The position numbers were made by a program, and so were the translations under genes. Shown one piece after another: positions 8,009 through 17,512 of a DNA stretch of 64,000 nt. Location of the stretch: positions 1-64,000 of the forward strand of contig DASXPA010000129.1 in assembly GCA_036493915.1 (NCBI GenBank), read 5' to 3'. The stretch comes from Palsa-1392 sp036493915. GTDB taxonomy: Bacteria; Verrucomicrobiota; Verrucomicrobiia; Chthoniobacterales; UBA10450. Below the pieces are notes generated by a model, which did not search any database, was not told the DNA's origin, and saw nothing but the letters and a program-made list of their open reading frames with translations. Numbering within the stretch: the stretch's first letter is position 1; each line of letters begins with the position of its first letter.

Positions 8009-11000
8009 CTATGGCAAGGCCGCGCCTGACCTGGATTTCACCAGCGAAACGTCCGACCCGTTGATTGTTCCGTTCGTATTGACATCCGTGCGGAAATTTC
8101 CCATAGAGGCCGGCTGTCCCGATTGCGATTTGGTCTGGCTGACGTCGGAGCCGTTCACGGAACCGCTCGCATTCGTGTCGCCCAGCAGCACGGCCATGGG
8201 AACGAGCACGTCGCCAACATTCTGGCCGTTGTCTACGTTACTAAGCGTAATCGTAATGACCTGAGCGTCCGTCACGCCCGCAAGATTCACGGTGACCACT
8301 GCGCCATTCACCGTGAAACTGCTAACGGTACCGGTGCCCGTCGTGACCGACGCCCCGGCGACTGTGACTGCGCTTGCAAAAGTCACGACAACCTGATGCT
8401 CTCCCGCGACCGGGCCGGTGCGGTCTTCGATCCCCGGGCTACCGGTGGAGGGAAGATCGATGTCGAAGGTGCCGGCGCCGCCATGCGTCTTGCGCGAGAC
8501 CGCGCTGATCGCGACGGGTGCGCAGGTTTGCAGCGTATAGCTCTGTCCGCCAGTAGCCGCACCGCCTGAGCCGCTGCAGAAGTACTGGTCAAAGGTGCTG
8601 TCGTCTCGCTGCACGCCCGCTGTTGCGCTGCTGTTGGCCTGATCGACCGTGCCGTAGATCACATCGAAGCGTGATTGCCCCTCGTACAACCTCAGCTCAT
8701 GGTTCGCGCGCTGGCTGGTGTTACTGAAATAGACGGCGCGCCATTCGATGTTAAAAATACGATTCGGAGCAGTGCCCGAGACCGAAGTGTAAATGCCGCA
8801 GGTGCCGCCGGGGTAGGCCGAGCAGCCGGGGTTGGCATCGGTCTTCAGGTCGTCCCAGTATGGGAGGATGGTGGAGTTGTGGCTGGCCCACGGCAGGCAG
8901 ACGTTACTGTAGGCCGTATCCGACGTCGTGAACTGCGCGTTGCCGTTGGACGACAGATTAATGGTCGTGTAATTCGTGCCATAGAGGTTGTAACCGAAGG
9001 GGAGTGTTATGGTGGTTACTCCATCGTCGATGTGATTGCCGATGTCGGTTGTGCCTGGCACGATACTGCCGCCGATCTGCGCTATGTCGTAATGGTTTTG
9101 AGGAGGGCAACCCAGTACCGTGTAACTCCCCGAGAACGCCGCGCCGGGATTACCAAATTGGTCCGCAATCGCCCCGGCGGCAATGTTCGCCGTCAAGCTT
9201 CCACCGAAGGGGATATTGAGCGTAAACCGGGTAGTCATGTTTGAGTTAATCACGGTGACCCCGGTCACGGTGGCGGCAGCCGTGCCACCCACCATCAGAT
9301 CGCTTGTCTGGACTGAAGTTGAGTCAACTGGCTCGTTCCAGTTCACGTCATACTGATAGGTGCCCGGCGCTGGCGGGGAGAACGTGCCGCCGACAGGCGG
9401 GTTTGTGGTGGTCACCTGTAACAGCAGGGCGTCGTAACGGAACGTCCCCGTAAAGTCTAACACTGGATCGCCGCCTGAAGCTTTGTTAAAGGCACCAGCG
9501 GGGACATGCATTGTCTGGAGGCCCTGCGTGGTCACCGGCGTGCTATTGAAGATGAAGTGGATCGTGGTCGAGCCCGGAGTGTAGTTATCCGTATTTGCCG
9601 GGATCCCGTTAACGGTAAAATCGCTGGGTTGGAGAGTAGCCGGATCCACCGCATCCGTTACGTTGACCGTGAAGTCAGTCGGCTGAGTGGAGACCACGCT
9701 GCCAACGGCCGGAACCGTGCTGGTCACGGAGAAACCGATGATCTCGCCGTCGAAGAAGGCATCCTGCTGAGATGCGCCGCCGATCGGAACGCGCCCGTCC
9801 ACAAATGATTTGAGGTGCCGAGTGATCACCGCGGAGCCGTAATCGTAGTCGCCCGCGTAGGTTGCTTGAATGCCCGGGTCAGATTGCCCCGGCAAAGGAC
9901 TGACGACATCCGAGAACGTATCGTCAGGCAGCCAAGTGGCGCCATTGTCGTTGGACTTGCGAGACCACATCCTGTAGCAGGGAACGGCTGAGTTACCCTT
10001 GGTGCAGTTCGTGCTCTCGCGTGCGTCGTACCATGTGGCGAAGAGGCTGCCAGTCGGGCTCACCGAAAGATTCGGCTGCCACTGAGGACGGGTAGTGGCA
10101 TCAGTGTTCAACTTAAATGGCGCGCTAAAGGTCACCCCCATGTCGGTGGAGCGGATGTAGTAGACGTCGCCGGGGTCAGAGCCCGTGCCGTGCTGAGAAT
10201 ACACCAGGCTGACAACGCCGTTGACGGCGGCGGGCTCACCCCAACCCTCGTGCCGCCAAAAGCCACCGCCATCGGGAAACATGCAGGCAAAGTAGCCCAC
10301 AGCGGTAACGCCCGGGCCGGGAAAGCTGGCCGCGGCGCCGTTGTAAGTGTTAGTCCAGGTGTTGCCGCCGTCGGTTGACCTGTAGATGAGATTACTGTTG
10401 GTATGGGGGAAGCCACCGCCGCCTTCGTTCATGCCGGCGATGTAGACGACGCCCGTAGCCAGGTCTCCGGTGATCTGGACGTCGCGGATGAATGGGTTGC
10501 CGTTGGTGACCTGTATCGGGCTGTGCCACGTGGCGCCGTTATTATCAGAGTAGCTTACGAAGAGGGCGCCACTACCAACATTGAAGTCATTCCATGAGAC
10601 GTACATCCTTCCATAGAATGGGCTGGAGGGGTTGTTGTCGGCCCAGCCAGACTCTCGATCGTCTTGGCTGTTGGTGTGAACACAAAAGTGGGTCCAGCTA
10701 GTCGGAGAGGGATCCGATGGAGTGGTGGACCTGTAGCCGCCGAGGCCCTGACCGCCGCAGCCCCCGTCGAGCCAGACAGTGAACCAGGTACCGGATGGGC
10801 GGTTGTACAAAACAACGGGGTCGCCAAAGGTATTCGGGAAGGGGCCTTGACCGTTGGCGGCGGTGAGGCGGGTGAAGGTGCTGCCGCCGTCGGTGGACAC
10901 CGATGCGCCTGAAATGTTGGTGGGGCTGGCGTTGCGGCCTCGTGAATCGTTGTAGGCGACGACTATTTGGTTTGGATCATCCGGGTTGGCCGTACTGTAT

Positions 11001-11392
11001 GTCTCGGACTGGACAATGTTCGGCGAGCTCTCGGTGCCAGTGACCAAGTCTTTGTCGGTGACGCCATAGAGAGGTGCGAACAATTTTTTGACACCTTGGA
11101 CCAAGGCTCCCAGAGAAGAAGCTGCTGGCCCTCCCTCTGCCTGGCCGCAGGCAATCATGATGGCTCCAGCCCGAAGGTTCTCTTGCCTGTCGATGCCCAT
11201 CTCATGAATCTTCGAACAGTCAAATAGGGCAGGGACGAGGGGGTCGGAGGGCTTGGCGGGAGTAAAGTGGTTCTTCTGCGCTAGTGCGACGGTAGAGCTC
11301 AACGCCAGAAAGACGCCGGCTAGGACTAGAAGCAGGCCGATTAAGGCACGCAGATTAAAGAAGGCCGATTGTGAAAGAAGTTTCTTTTTCAT
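8009..11392 (-). CDS. Giant secreted BNR/Ig-like protein with dockerin-type C-terminus
   Basis: An 1127-residue exported protein with a signal peptide over about residues 1-39 (ending in TVALAQ). Residues about 110-560 hold sialidase-type BNR/Asp-box repeats (STDGGSTFTRL, DNNGATWHSP, STDGGNTWTN, SNDNGATWLP), indicating a beta-propeller. Two bacterial Ig-like domains follow (about 570-780), then a nidogen-like module (about 790-960, with ILPYWDDL), another Ig-like stretch, and a dockerin-like tail with two Ca-binding repeats (GDTNASGSVNGSDVSQTKS and DVNTNGTINGSDVSLVKS). The substrate is unknown; catalytic sialidase residues are not evident. It contains no dispersed GTTAGGC motif and lies between IS-type ends, so recent acquisition is likely. 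Confidence 0.8.
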   Translation of the reverse strand: MKKKLLSQSAFFNLRALIGLLLVLAGVFLALSSTVALAQKNHFTPAKPSDPLVPALFDCSKIHEMGIDRQENLRAGAIMIACGQAEGGPAASSLGALVQGVKKLFAPLYGVTDKDLVTGTESSPNIVQSETYSTANPDDPNQIVVAYNDSRGRNASPTNISGASVSTDGGSTFTRLTAANGQGPFPNTFGDPVVLYNRPSGTWFTVWLDGGCGGQGLGGYRSTTPSDPSPTSWTHFCVHTNSQDDRESGWADNNPSSPFYGRMYVSWNDFNVGSGALFVSYSDNNGATWHSPIQVTNGNPFIRDVQITGDLATGVVYIAGMNEGGGGFPHTNSNLIYRSTDGGNTWTNTYNGAAASFPGPGVTAVGYFACMFPDGGGFWRHEGWGEPAAVNGVVSLVYSQHGTGSDPGDVYYIRSTDMGVTFSAPFKLNTDATTRPQWQPNLSVSPTGSLFATWYDARESTNCTKGNSAVPCYRMWSRKSNDNGATWLPDDTFSDVVSPLPGQSDPGIQATYAGDYDYGSAVITRHLKSFVDGRVPIGGASQQDAFFDGEIIGFSVTSTVPAVGSVVSTQPTDFTVNVTDAVDPATLQPSDFTVNGIPANTDNYTPGSTTIHFIFNSTPVTTQGLQTMHVPAGAFNKASGGDPVLDFTGTFRYDALLLQVTTTNPPVGGTFSPPAPGTYQYDVNWNEPVDSTSVQTSDLMVGGTAAATVTGVTVINSNMTTRFTLNIPFGGSLTANIAAGAIADQFGNPGAAFSGSYTVLGCPPQNHYDIAQIGGSIVPGTTDIGNHIDDGVTTITLPFGYNLYGTNYTTINLSSNGNAQFTTSDTAYSNVCLPWASHNSTILPYWDDLKTDANPGCSAYPGGTCGIYTSVSGTAPNRIFNIEWRAVYFSNTSQRANHELRLYEGQSRFDVIYGTVDQANSSATAGVQRDDSTFDQYFCSGSGGAATGGQSYTLQTCAPVAISAVSRKTHGGAGTFDIDLPSTGSPGIEDRTGPVAGEHQVVVTFASAVTVAGASVTTGTGTVSSFTVNGAVVTVNLAGVTDAQVITITLSNVDNGQNVGDVLVPMAVLLGDTNASGSVNGSDVSQTKSQSGQPASMGNFRTDVNTNGTINGSDVSLVKSRSGAALP

Positions 11393-11657
11393 GAGTTGCT
11401 ATGATGTGGATGGAATTTTGAGGGCGACCTGTCGCCCGCCGCTTGTGGCTAAATTGCTGCGGCCCGTCAAGCAATTTGAAGATTTTGGAAATGATAATTA
11501 TGTCATACTTCAATTATACCGAGGGGTTGGAAGAAAAACCGGGAGTAGGCAATCGTCGCCGTATTGTCGATAACGTCGACGGTCAGAATGAACGCTATGA
11601 CGCCGCGCACGCGCGTTTTCTCATCACTCCCGAGCAGTTGGAAATCCCCAGCGAGTT

Positions 11658-12152
11658 TTATCCACCCGCGGCGCGGATTGCTTTGAACGTGCCGCTCTTT
11701 GGTCTGTCTCCGACGAGGGGGGAGAATTCAACCTGGCCCGTTATCAAGCTCGGCGTTTCGAATCTCCCTTTGAACGCCAATGTTCCTGCGTCGCGGCCGA
11801 CATTGCCGATAGGAAATTCCACGGCGCCAGAGAACGTGACGGCGTTTCCTTCGCCCTGACTCCACTTTGCCTCCGAAGGACTCGCGGCCTCTACCATGCT
11901 CGGTCTGGGCAAAAGCAGCCGGAGAGTGGCTTTTCCGGCTCCTTGAGCGTCAAAGCGCAACGCACGACTATCTCCATTCGCGAACGTAATCTCTACCTTC
12001 CAACTGCCGATCATGTTGAGAGACTGTGCCTGGGACAAACCGGCGCCGCATGTTTGGGCGATGGCGATCAGAATCAGATGGCAAGCCATGAAGCACCACG
12101 AACGTCGAATGCTTGCTCCTAAAGGGGGCCGCACCGCGGATTCCATGGCCAT
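11658..12152 (-). CDS. Hypothetical secreted protein
   Basis: About 164 residues. The ATG at 12152 (or 12146) gives a signal peptide with a hydrophobic core (CFMACHLILIAIAQTC) ending near LSQAQS. The mature part begins MIGSWKVEITFANGD and is beta-rich, ending in a V-G-D-R-P-K-S-G-T-F pattern that recalls small lipocalin-like or extracellular sensor domains, but I cannot name a family. It lies upstream of the giant BNR gene on the same strand with a 265-bp gap in which I see no clear gene. It too lacks the dispersed motif and lies inside the IS-bounded segment. Confidence 0.6.
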   Translation of the reverse strand: MAMESAVRPPLGASIRRSWCFMACHLILIAIAQTCGAGLSQAQSLNMIGSWKVEITFANGDSRALRFDAQGAGKATLRLLLPRPSMVEAASPSEAKWSQGEGNAVTFSGAVEFPIGNVGRDAGTLAFKGRFETPSLITGQVEFSPLVGDRPKSGTFKAIRAAGG

Positions 12153-12278
12153 AGTGTGATCCCGCGGAGACCATAACGTCAAGCCCTCGGCACAGGGATC
12201 CGTGAGGGGTTTGGCAACCGGCTCAAGCCTCCCACTCAGAATCACGGACCTGGATAGCACCGTCCCTCCCGCAGGCGC

Positions 12279-12296
12279 AAAGTGTATGACATGCTC
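12279..12296. repeat. Solitary IS-type end matching the element at 7412
   Basis: AAAGTGTATGACATGCTC matches the right inverted repeat of the 7412-7772 element at 16 of 18 positions and is followed by TA (12297-12298), as at the other ends. It is oriented as the right end of a unit starting at 7412, so 7412-12296 has the form of a 4.9-kb segment with inverted IS ends. The C of this repeat plus the TA forms the stop codon of the TPR gene. Confidence 0.65.
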
Positions 12297-13414
12297 TAGC
12301 CCTTCTTTTTCCTGCTCGGCGGCGGCGCGGATTTGAGCTGCGCGGCGCGGGCGGAAGCTCTTTCAGCGTCGGCGGAGCGGCCCATCGCCTGGTATTCAGT
12401 CGCTAAGTGTTCCCAGGCCAGCTTGTAACCCGGGCTGACTCTGGTCGCGCGCTCGAACGATTTCACCGCGTCTTGATGGCGACCTTCCCTGGCGTAAGCG
12501 AGGCCAAGATGTTCCCAGACCGGAGGATAGTTCGGTGCGAGCTTCGCGCCTTTGCGTAGATGTTCGATCGCTGCCTCGGTTTGCCCCGTTTCCTCGAGAC
12601 AAAAGCCGAGCTGGGCTTGGATCAGGTAATTGTTAGGCACAAAATGGGCGGCCCGTTGCAACGGATTCACCGCCTCAGCGATCCGGTTCAAGTTGATGTA
12701 GCCGAAACCGATCGTGGCCAACATGGCCGCGTTATCCGGTTGGAGGTCGACCGCGCGCGCGAGAGCGTGAAGACAATCAAGCTCGTGCCCGGCTGCTCGC
12801 TCCGCGCGCGCGAGTTGCAGCCAGCCGGCGGTGAAAGCGGGAGAAACCACGGTCGCTTGTTTGGCGGCGGCGAGGGCCGCCTCCTTGTGTCCGAGCCGAG
12901 TTTCGCATTCGCTCAGGACGAACCAGCCGACCGGATTCTTCGGCTCCAGGACGGTAAGCTCTTTTGTGTTCGGCAAGGCGGCCGCAAAATGGTTTTGCCC
13001 GGCCTGGGCGGTCGCGAGATAAAGATAGCCGGGGGCAAAGTCGTGCTTGAGCGCAATCGCCTTCCGGCATTCCGCTTCGGCGGGGGGAAATTGCCTGACG
13101 ACCATGAGAATGCCGCCGTAAAAGTTATGCGCCGCTGCACTCTGAGGATAACGCTGCGTCAGTTGCCGCCCCATCTCCAAGGCGCCTCTGAAATTCCTCT
13201 TCTGCAGGGCGGCGAAGGCCTTCGCGCCTAACGGATCCTTGAGCGCGGGATCGTTGCCTTGCAATGCGCTCTGCTCCGGATGCTTCAGCAACTTCTCCGG
13301 CGGCGGGAGCTTCTTCAACAGGCTGTCGATGGTCGGCTCCGGGGCGGCGCCGCGCGCCATCGTACCCGCCGCCAGCAGGGACCCGGCGAGAACGGAGAGG
13401 AACATGAATTTCAT
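12296..13414 (-). CDS. Exported tetratricopeptide-repeat protein
   Basis: About 372 residues starting at the ATG at 13414 (MKFMFLSVLAGSLLAAG), a signal peptide ending near ARGAAP. The rest is about eight or nine TPR units of 34 residues, for example AAHNFYGGILMVVRQFPPAE, PPVWEHLGLAYAREGRHQDA and LAWEHLATEYQAMGRSADAE. It probably scaffolds proteins in the periplasm; a specific partner is unknown. The stop codon is formed at the border of the IS-type end, so the last residues may differ from the ancestral gene. It is divergent from the TraB/GumN gene across 94 bp. Confidence 0.8.
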   Translation of the reverse strand: MKFMFLSVLAGSLLAAGTMARGAAPEPTIDSLLKKLPPPEKLLKHPEQSALQGNDPALKDPLGAKAFAALQKRNFRGALEMGRQLTQRYPQSAAAHNFYGGILMVVRQFPPAEAECRKAIALKHDFAPGYLYLATAQAGQNHFAAALPNTKELTVLEPKNPVGWFVLSECETRLGHKEAALAAAKQATVVSPAFTAGWLQLARAERAAGHELDCLHALARAVDLQPDNAAMLATIGFGYINLNRIAEAVNPLQRAAHFVPNNYLIQAQLGFCLEETGQTEAAIEHLRKGAKLAPNYPPVWEHLGLAYAREGRHQDAVKSFERATRVSPGYKLAWEHLATEYQAMGRSADAERASARAAQLKSAPPPSRKKKG

Positions 13415-13508
13415 GGGAGCGGCCTTATTCCTTTGGCGCGGGAATTTCCAGCCAAATTTCGCTGCGTCGCGCTTGTCTCCTCCGCCGACGCCTGCTAGAG
13501 CGAAGCAA

Positions 13509-14369
13509 ATGTTTTCCACCAGATGGCTTCTTTGCCTAACGATCGCGCTCGCTCTCTGCACGCGCCTCGCCGCGAGGAGCGCCGGCGCTGCCGCCTGCGT
13601 CTGGAAAGTGACCGGAGCGAACGGCGCCTCGCTTTACCTCGGCGGGTCGATGCACGGATTGCTCAGCACCGATTATCCCCTGCCGCCGGCTTACAATCGC
13701 GCCTTCGACGCTTCCTCCGCCCTCGTTATCGAGAACGACATCAACGTCTCGCTTAGTGCGGCCCGAAGGTTTTACAAGCACGGTTTCTATTCCGGGAACG
13801 ACAATTTGAAGAACCATGTCGATCCGCGCACCTACGAATATTTGCGCCGGCTTTTCGCTCTCAATCAGGTGCCCGAGGCGCAGTGGTCGAAATGCAAACC
13901 GTGGATGTTGACGATGACGATCGTGTCGTCGGCCACGAACCAGCTCGGCGTCGAAGCCTATTTGATCCGGCGCGCGCGGGCCAACCGGAAACCGATCCTC
14001 GGGCTCGAGTCGTTTCGAGAGCATGCTGAAATCATTTCCGACATGTCGGACAAAGAGGCGGAGCTGGCTTTGCTCTTCAATTTTGTTCCGCAAGACCAGG
14101 GGTCCGAACGGCGCGCGCGGCTCGTGGCGGAATGGCGCAAGGGAGACGTCGAAGACATCGCGCGTGAGGAAACGCACGAACTAAGTGCTTTGCCGTTCTT
14201 CGACGAACGCCTGATCAATCAACGCAATCGAAAATGGATTCCAAAAATCGAGAGCTACCTCGCGCATCGGCACAACTACTTCGTCGTCGTGGGCGCTGCT
14301 CATCTCGGCGGCCCGAATGGTTTGCTCGCGTTGCTCCGCGCGCGCGGTGATCGGGTTGAACAGTTATAG
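13509..14369 (+). CDS. TraB/GumN family protein
   Basis: A 286-residue exported protein. The start at 13509 gives a signal peptide (MFSTRWLLCLTIALALCTRL, ending near SAGA). The family signatures are present: LYLGGSMHGL near the start (G-S-x-H, a putative metal or catalytic histidine), NQLGVEAYL followed by GLESFREHAE in the middle, and FVVVGAAHLGGPNGLLALL near the end. Relatives are proposed metalloprotease-like proteins, but the reaction is not established here. The longer frame from 13239 overlaps the divergent TPR gene and is not used. Confidence 0.85.
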   Translation: MFSTRWLLCLTIALALCTRLAARSAGAAACVWKVTGANGASLYLGGSMHGLLSTDYPLPPAYNRAFDASSALVIENDINVSLSAARRFYKHGFYSGNDNLKNHVDPRTYEYLRRLFALNQVPEAQWSKCKPWMLTMTIVSSATNQLGVEAYLIRRARANRKPILGLESFREHAEIISDMSDKEAELALLFNFVPQDQGSERRARLVAEWRKGDVEDIAREETHELSALPFFDERLINQRNRKWIPKIESYLAHRHNYFVVVGAAHLGGPNGLLALLRARGDRVEQL

Positions 14370-14481
14370 AGAGGTTTTGCAATTCAGAACCCGACCGCAG
14401 TCGTGAGGTTGTAGTGTCCCCTGTCCTCAGCGGATGTCTCGATGCTCACGACGTAGCTCCGGTGCGCTGAGGACGAGGAAC

Positions 14482-14565
14482 GCTGTCATCCTGAGCGAAG
14501 CGAAGGACCTCCCGAACGTTCCTAAACCTGACGTGAGGTTCTTCGCATCCGCTCAGGATGACAGC
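14482..14565. repeat. REP-like palindrome (family copy 1)
   Basis: GCTGTCATCCTGAGCG (14482-14497) pairs perfectly with 14550-14565, and inner arms (about 14498-14512 with 14535-14549) pair imperfectly, giving an 84-bp cruciform. The half-unit, GAGGTYCTTCGC followed by GCTCAGGATGACA, recurs singly at 21276, 26016 and 48727. The 353-bp gap between the TraB and glutaredoxin genes holds nothing else I recognise. Confidence 0.85.
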
Positions 14566-14722
14566 TCGCCCGCAACGAAGATTATGGTCGCGCGCACCAG
14601 AGAGTATCGCTGCCGGCACCGACACCGATGCACGCTCCGGCCTCTCCTCGGCCGTGCCGCATACCGCCGCGGCGCCCCGCAAAATCGGTGGCCGAAAATT
14701 CCCCGGGTGCTAATTTAGGCGC

Positions 14723-15058
14723 ATGGAAAAGCCACAAATTACCGCCTATCTCAAAACCCATTGCGGCTGGAGCGGCGGCGTCCGCGCCGTTCTCGCGAAA
14801 TACGATCTTCCCTTTACCGAAAAGGACATCATCCAGAATCCCGCCTTCCGTTGGGAGATGGAATCGAAGAGCGGCCAGCCCCTCTCGCCTTGTGTCGAGA
14901 TCAACGGCGAGATGCTCGCCGATGTCAGCGGCGAAGAAGTCGAGCGCTACCTCACCGAGCACCAGCTGATTCAGCCTAACGAGGCTGACGCCGGGGTCCC
15001 GATCAATGCTCCCTGCGCCAACGAGCAGCATGGCGAGCCGGTGAAGATGAAATTTTAG
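14723..15058 (+). CDS. Glutaredoxin-like monothiol protein
   Basis: A 111-residue cytosolic protein with a thioredoxin-fold start (ITAYLKTHCGWSGGVRAVL). The active site is C-G-W-S, a monothiol CxxS motif like the CGFS of iron-sulfur-linked glutaredoxins rather than the dithiol CPYC. The cis-Pro region is SPCVEINGEML, and the tail (about 88-111) adds two-residue Cys/His content. It could act in disulfide or iron-sulfur handling (inference). A strong rho-independent terminator follows at 15084. Confidence 0.8.
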   Translation: MEKPQITAYLKTHCGWSGGVRAVLAKYDLPFTEKDIIQNPAFRWEMESKSGQPLSPCVEINGEMLADVSGEEVERYLTEHQLIQPNEADAGVPINAPCANEQHGEPVKMKF

Positions 15059-15083
15059 ATCTGATTTTTCTTCAGGTTATGCG

Positions 15084-15115
15084 AAGGCCTTCTCCTATTC
15101 TGGAGAAGGTCTTTT
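15084..15115 (+). terminator. Rho-independent terminator after the glutaredoxin gene
   Basis: CCTTCTCC (15088-15095) pairs with GGAGAAGG (15102-15109) around a 6-nt loop. The stem extends outward by A-T, A-T, G-C and one G-T pair, and a T-rich stretch follows. It separates the glutaredoxin gene from the PBP gene. Confidence 0.8.
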
Positions 15116-15200
15116 GCTTTCCGCGCCGCGCGCTTTCTTCATTTCGGAGGTATGGTTTAGTTCCTGCGCGCGGCGTTCGTCGCCCCGCCTATTATTTTTG

Positions 15201-17387
15201 ATGAAACTTTTTGCGCGCACCAGCGCAGGAAAAAGAAAGCGCTCGCCAAGCAAGAAGAAGCGAGCGCACCTCTGGCGTTGGGTCCTCGCACTCGCGATCA
15301 TCCTGCCGACAATCGCGGTCGCTGTTCTCCTTGCGACCTACGCGATCTGGGCTCAGACCTTCGACCTGAAACGTCTCGGGACGATGCCGGAGCGCAATAC
15401 GGTCTTCGACGTCGACGGCAAAATCTACAGCCGCCTCGCCGGCGCTAACCGGCTCAAAGTCCCGTTGAGCCAGGTCTCACCGCTCTTCATCCAAGCGTTG
15501 CTCGCGCGGGAAGATTCACGCTTTTACGAACATGGCGGGATCGATTGGCACGGCGTGATGCGCGCGCTTGTCCGCGACATCGCAAGCGGCTCGGCTAAGG
15601 AAGGGGGGAGCAGCATTACCCAGCAGCTCGCGCGCAACAGCCTGCCGTTAGGCGGCCACACTCTCAGTCGCAAATTACTCGAAGCGATGGTCGCGCTCCG
15701 GATCGAGCGCAACCTGACAAAAAACGAGATTCTCGAGCTGTATATGAACCGGATCTACTTCGGCTCCGGCTGCTATGGAATCGAGACCGCGTCGCAGGCC
15801 TACTTCGGGAAAGACGCCTCGAAGCTCGATCTCTCCGAAGCAGCCGTCCTCGCCGGGCTCATCCGCAGCCCAAATCGCTTCTCGCCCTTGAAAAATCCCG
15901 AGGGCGCCATCGCGCAGCGCGATACCGTTCTTGATCGCATGCGCGAGCTGAAAAAAATCACCGCCGCGCAGGAAGCGGAGGCAAAACACGAGAGGCTCAA
16001 TTCGCATCCCCACCGCGTGACCTTGATTCAGGAAAACTATGCGATGGACGCGGTGCAGCGCGATCTCAACCTCCTTCTCACCCAGGACCAGATCGATAAC
16101 GGCGGCCTTTTCATCTACACCACGCTCGACCCAGTAGTGCAAAAAGCCGCGAAGACTGCAATCGACAAACAACTTGCCAAGGTCGAGCGCGAGCCCGGTT
16201 TTCAACATCCGCTCAAGTCTCAATATCAGGCGCCCGCCGACGGCGAGGATAACTCAATGCCGTATCTCGAAGGCGCCCTCGTTGCGATTGACAACGAGAG
16301 TGGCGGCATCCGCGCGCTCGTCGGCGGGCGCGATTATGCGCAGAGCAAATTCAATCGCGCGCTTCCGCCGGCCAACCGCCAGATCGGTTCCAGCTTCAAG
16401 CCCTTCGTCTACACCCTCGCCTTTATGCACGGGCTCTTGCCGGGGGCCGCGATCAGCGACGGGCCGATTCGGCCTGGGGAAATTCAGGGTGCGGGAAATT
16501 GGTCGCCGGGAAATTCCGACGGGCGCTACGGCGGAATCATGCCCGTCTCTTACGGCCTCATCCATTCGCGCAACACCATGAGCGTGCGCGTGGGCGAATT
16601 CGCCGGCATCAGCGACACGCAGAAAGCCGCCGCCACTCTCGGTCTCGGCGACAATATTCCGGGCGGCCCCGCTATTTACATCGGCTCCTTCGAAACCGAC
16701 CTGAAAGATCTCACCGCAGCCTACACCGTCTTCCCCAACGCCGGTGTGCGGAAACAGGCTTACATCATCGAGCGGATCGATGATCCCGATCACAAACCGA
16801 TCTATCGCGCCGCCCACGTCAGCCTGCCCGCGCTCGATCCCGGCGCCGCCTGGATGACAACCCAGCTGATGGAACAAGTCATGACTCGCGGCACCGCCGC
16901 CAGTTCGCGATCGTTAGGCTTTAAACTTCCCGCCGCCGGCAAAACCGGCACGACCAACGATTTCAAAGACGCCTGGTTTCTCGGCTTTACCAGCTCCATG
17001 ACCTGTGGTGTCTGGGTCGGTTTCGATCGACCGACCACGATCATCCCGCACGGCTACGGCTCCGCCCTCGCCCTCCCGATCTGGACCGAAGTCATGAATA
17101 AAGCTTCGCAGCGATATCCGGTTGAACCGCTCCGCCCGACCGTCGCGCTCCAACACGTCACCGTCTGCTCGATCTCAAACGCGATCGCGACCAGCGGCTG
17201 CGTCGCGGCCGGCACAGCTTACGAAATCGACCTGCCACTCGCCGAAGTGCCGCACGGCTATTGCCAGGTGCACGGCGGCAGCCCGACTTTGCTTGGTCAA
17301 CGGGTCGAGCAATTCGGCCGCAAAGTGCAGCAAGTGCCGCGCAGCATCATTCAATCCTTCAAACATTTCTTCGGTGGCGGACGATAA
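15201..17387 (+). CDS. Class A penicillin-binding protein (PBP1 family)
   Basis: A bifunctional peptidoglycan glycosyltransferase/transpeptidase of 728 residues. The start at 15201 (MKLFARTSAGK) gives a basic cytoplasmic tail and a membrane helix near 33-56. The glycosyltransferase domain contains AREDSRFYEHGGIDWHG (catalytic Glu near 104), GGSSITQQLARN and RKLLEAMVALRIERNLTK. The transpeptidase domain contains S-S-F-K (about 396-399), S-R-N and K-T-G-T (about 581). It polymerises and cross-links cell-wall glycan on the outer face of the inner membrane. The last eight codons plus stop (KHFFGGGR) are repeated 3.1 kb downstream at 20467. Confidence 0.93.
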   Translation: MKLFARTSAGKRKRSPSKKKRAHLWRWVLALAIILPTIAVAVLLATYAIWAQTFDLKRLGTMPERNTVFDVDGKIYSRLAGANRLKVPLSQVSPLFIQALLAREDSRFYEHGGIDWHGVMRALVRDIASGSAKEGGSSITQQLARNSLPLGGHTLSRKLLEAMVALRIERNLTKNEILELYMNRIYFGSGCYGIETASQAYFGKDASKLDLSEAAVLAGLIRSPNRFSPLKNPEGAIAQRDTVLDRMRELKKITAAQEAEAKHERLNSHPHRVTLIQENYAMDAVQRDLNLLLTQDQIDNGGLFIYTTLDPVVQKAAKTAIDKQLAKVEREPGFQHPLKSQYQAPADGEDNSMPYLEGALVAIDNESGGIRALVGGRDYAQSKFNRALPPANRQIGSSFKPFVYTLAFMHGLLPGAAISDGPIRPGEIQGAGNWSPGNSDGRYGGIMPVSYGLIHSRNTMSVRVGEFAGISDTQKAAATLGLGDNIPGGPAIYIGSFETDLKDLTAAYTVFPNAGVRKQAYIIERIDDPDHKPIYRAAHVSLPALDPGAAWMTTQLMEQVMTRGTAASSRSLGFKLPAAGKTGTTNDFKDAWFLGFTSSMTCGVWVGFDRPTTIIPHGYGSALALPIWTEVMNKASQRYPVEPLRPTVALQHVTVCSISNAIATSGCVAAGTAYEIDLPLAEVPHGYCQVHGGSPTLLGQRVEQFGRKVQQVPRSIIQSFKHFFGGGR

Positions 17388-17512
17388 ATGATCTCTATAC
17401 TTGCGATGTTTCCTAAGACTTACGTAAGATCTCCGGTATGTTTTTCTCCTGCGCACGCCATCTGGTTCCTCTCACTCATCGCGTAAACCCGACGGCTTTT
17501 CCCAAGAGAAGA

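Noticed and set aside
11443..11859. Plus-strand ORF of 138 codons
   Set aside because: Its second half is antisense to the 164-aa secreted-protein gene; the first 60 codons look protein-like but have no family match, so I do not list it.
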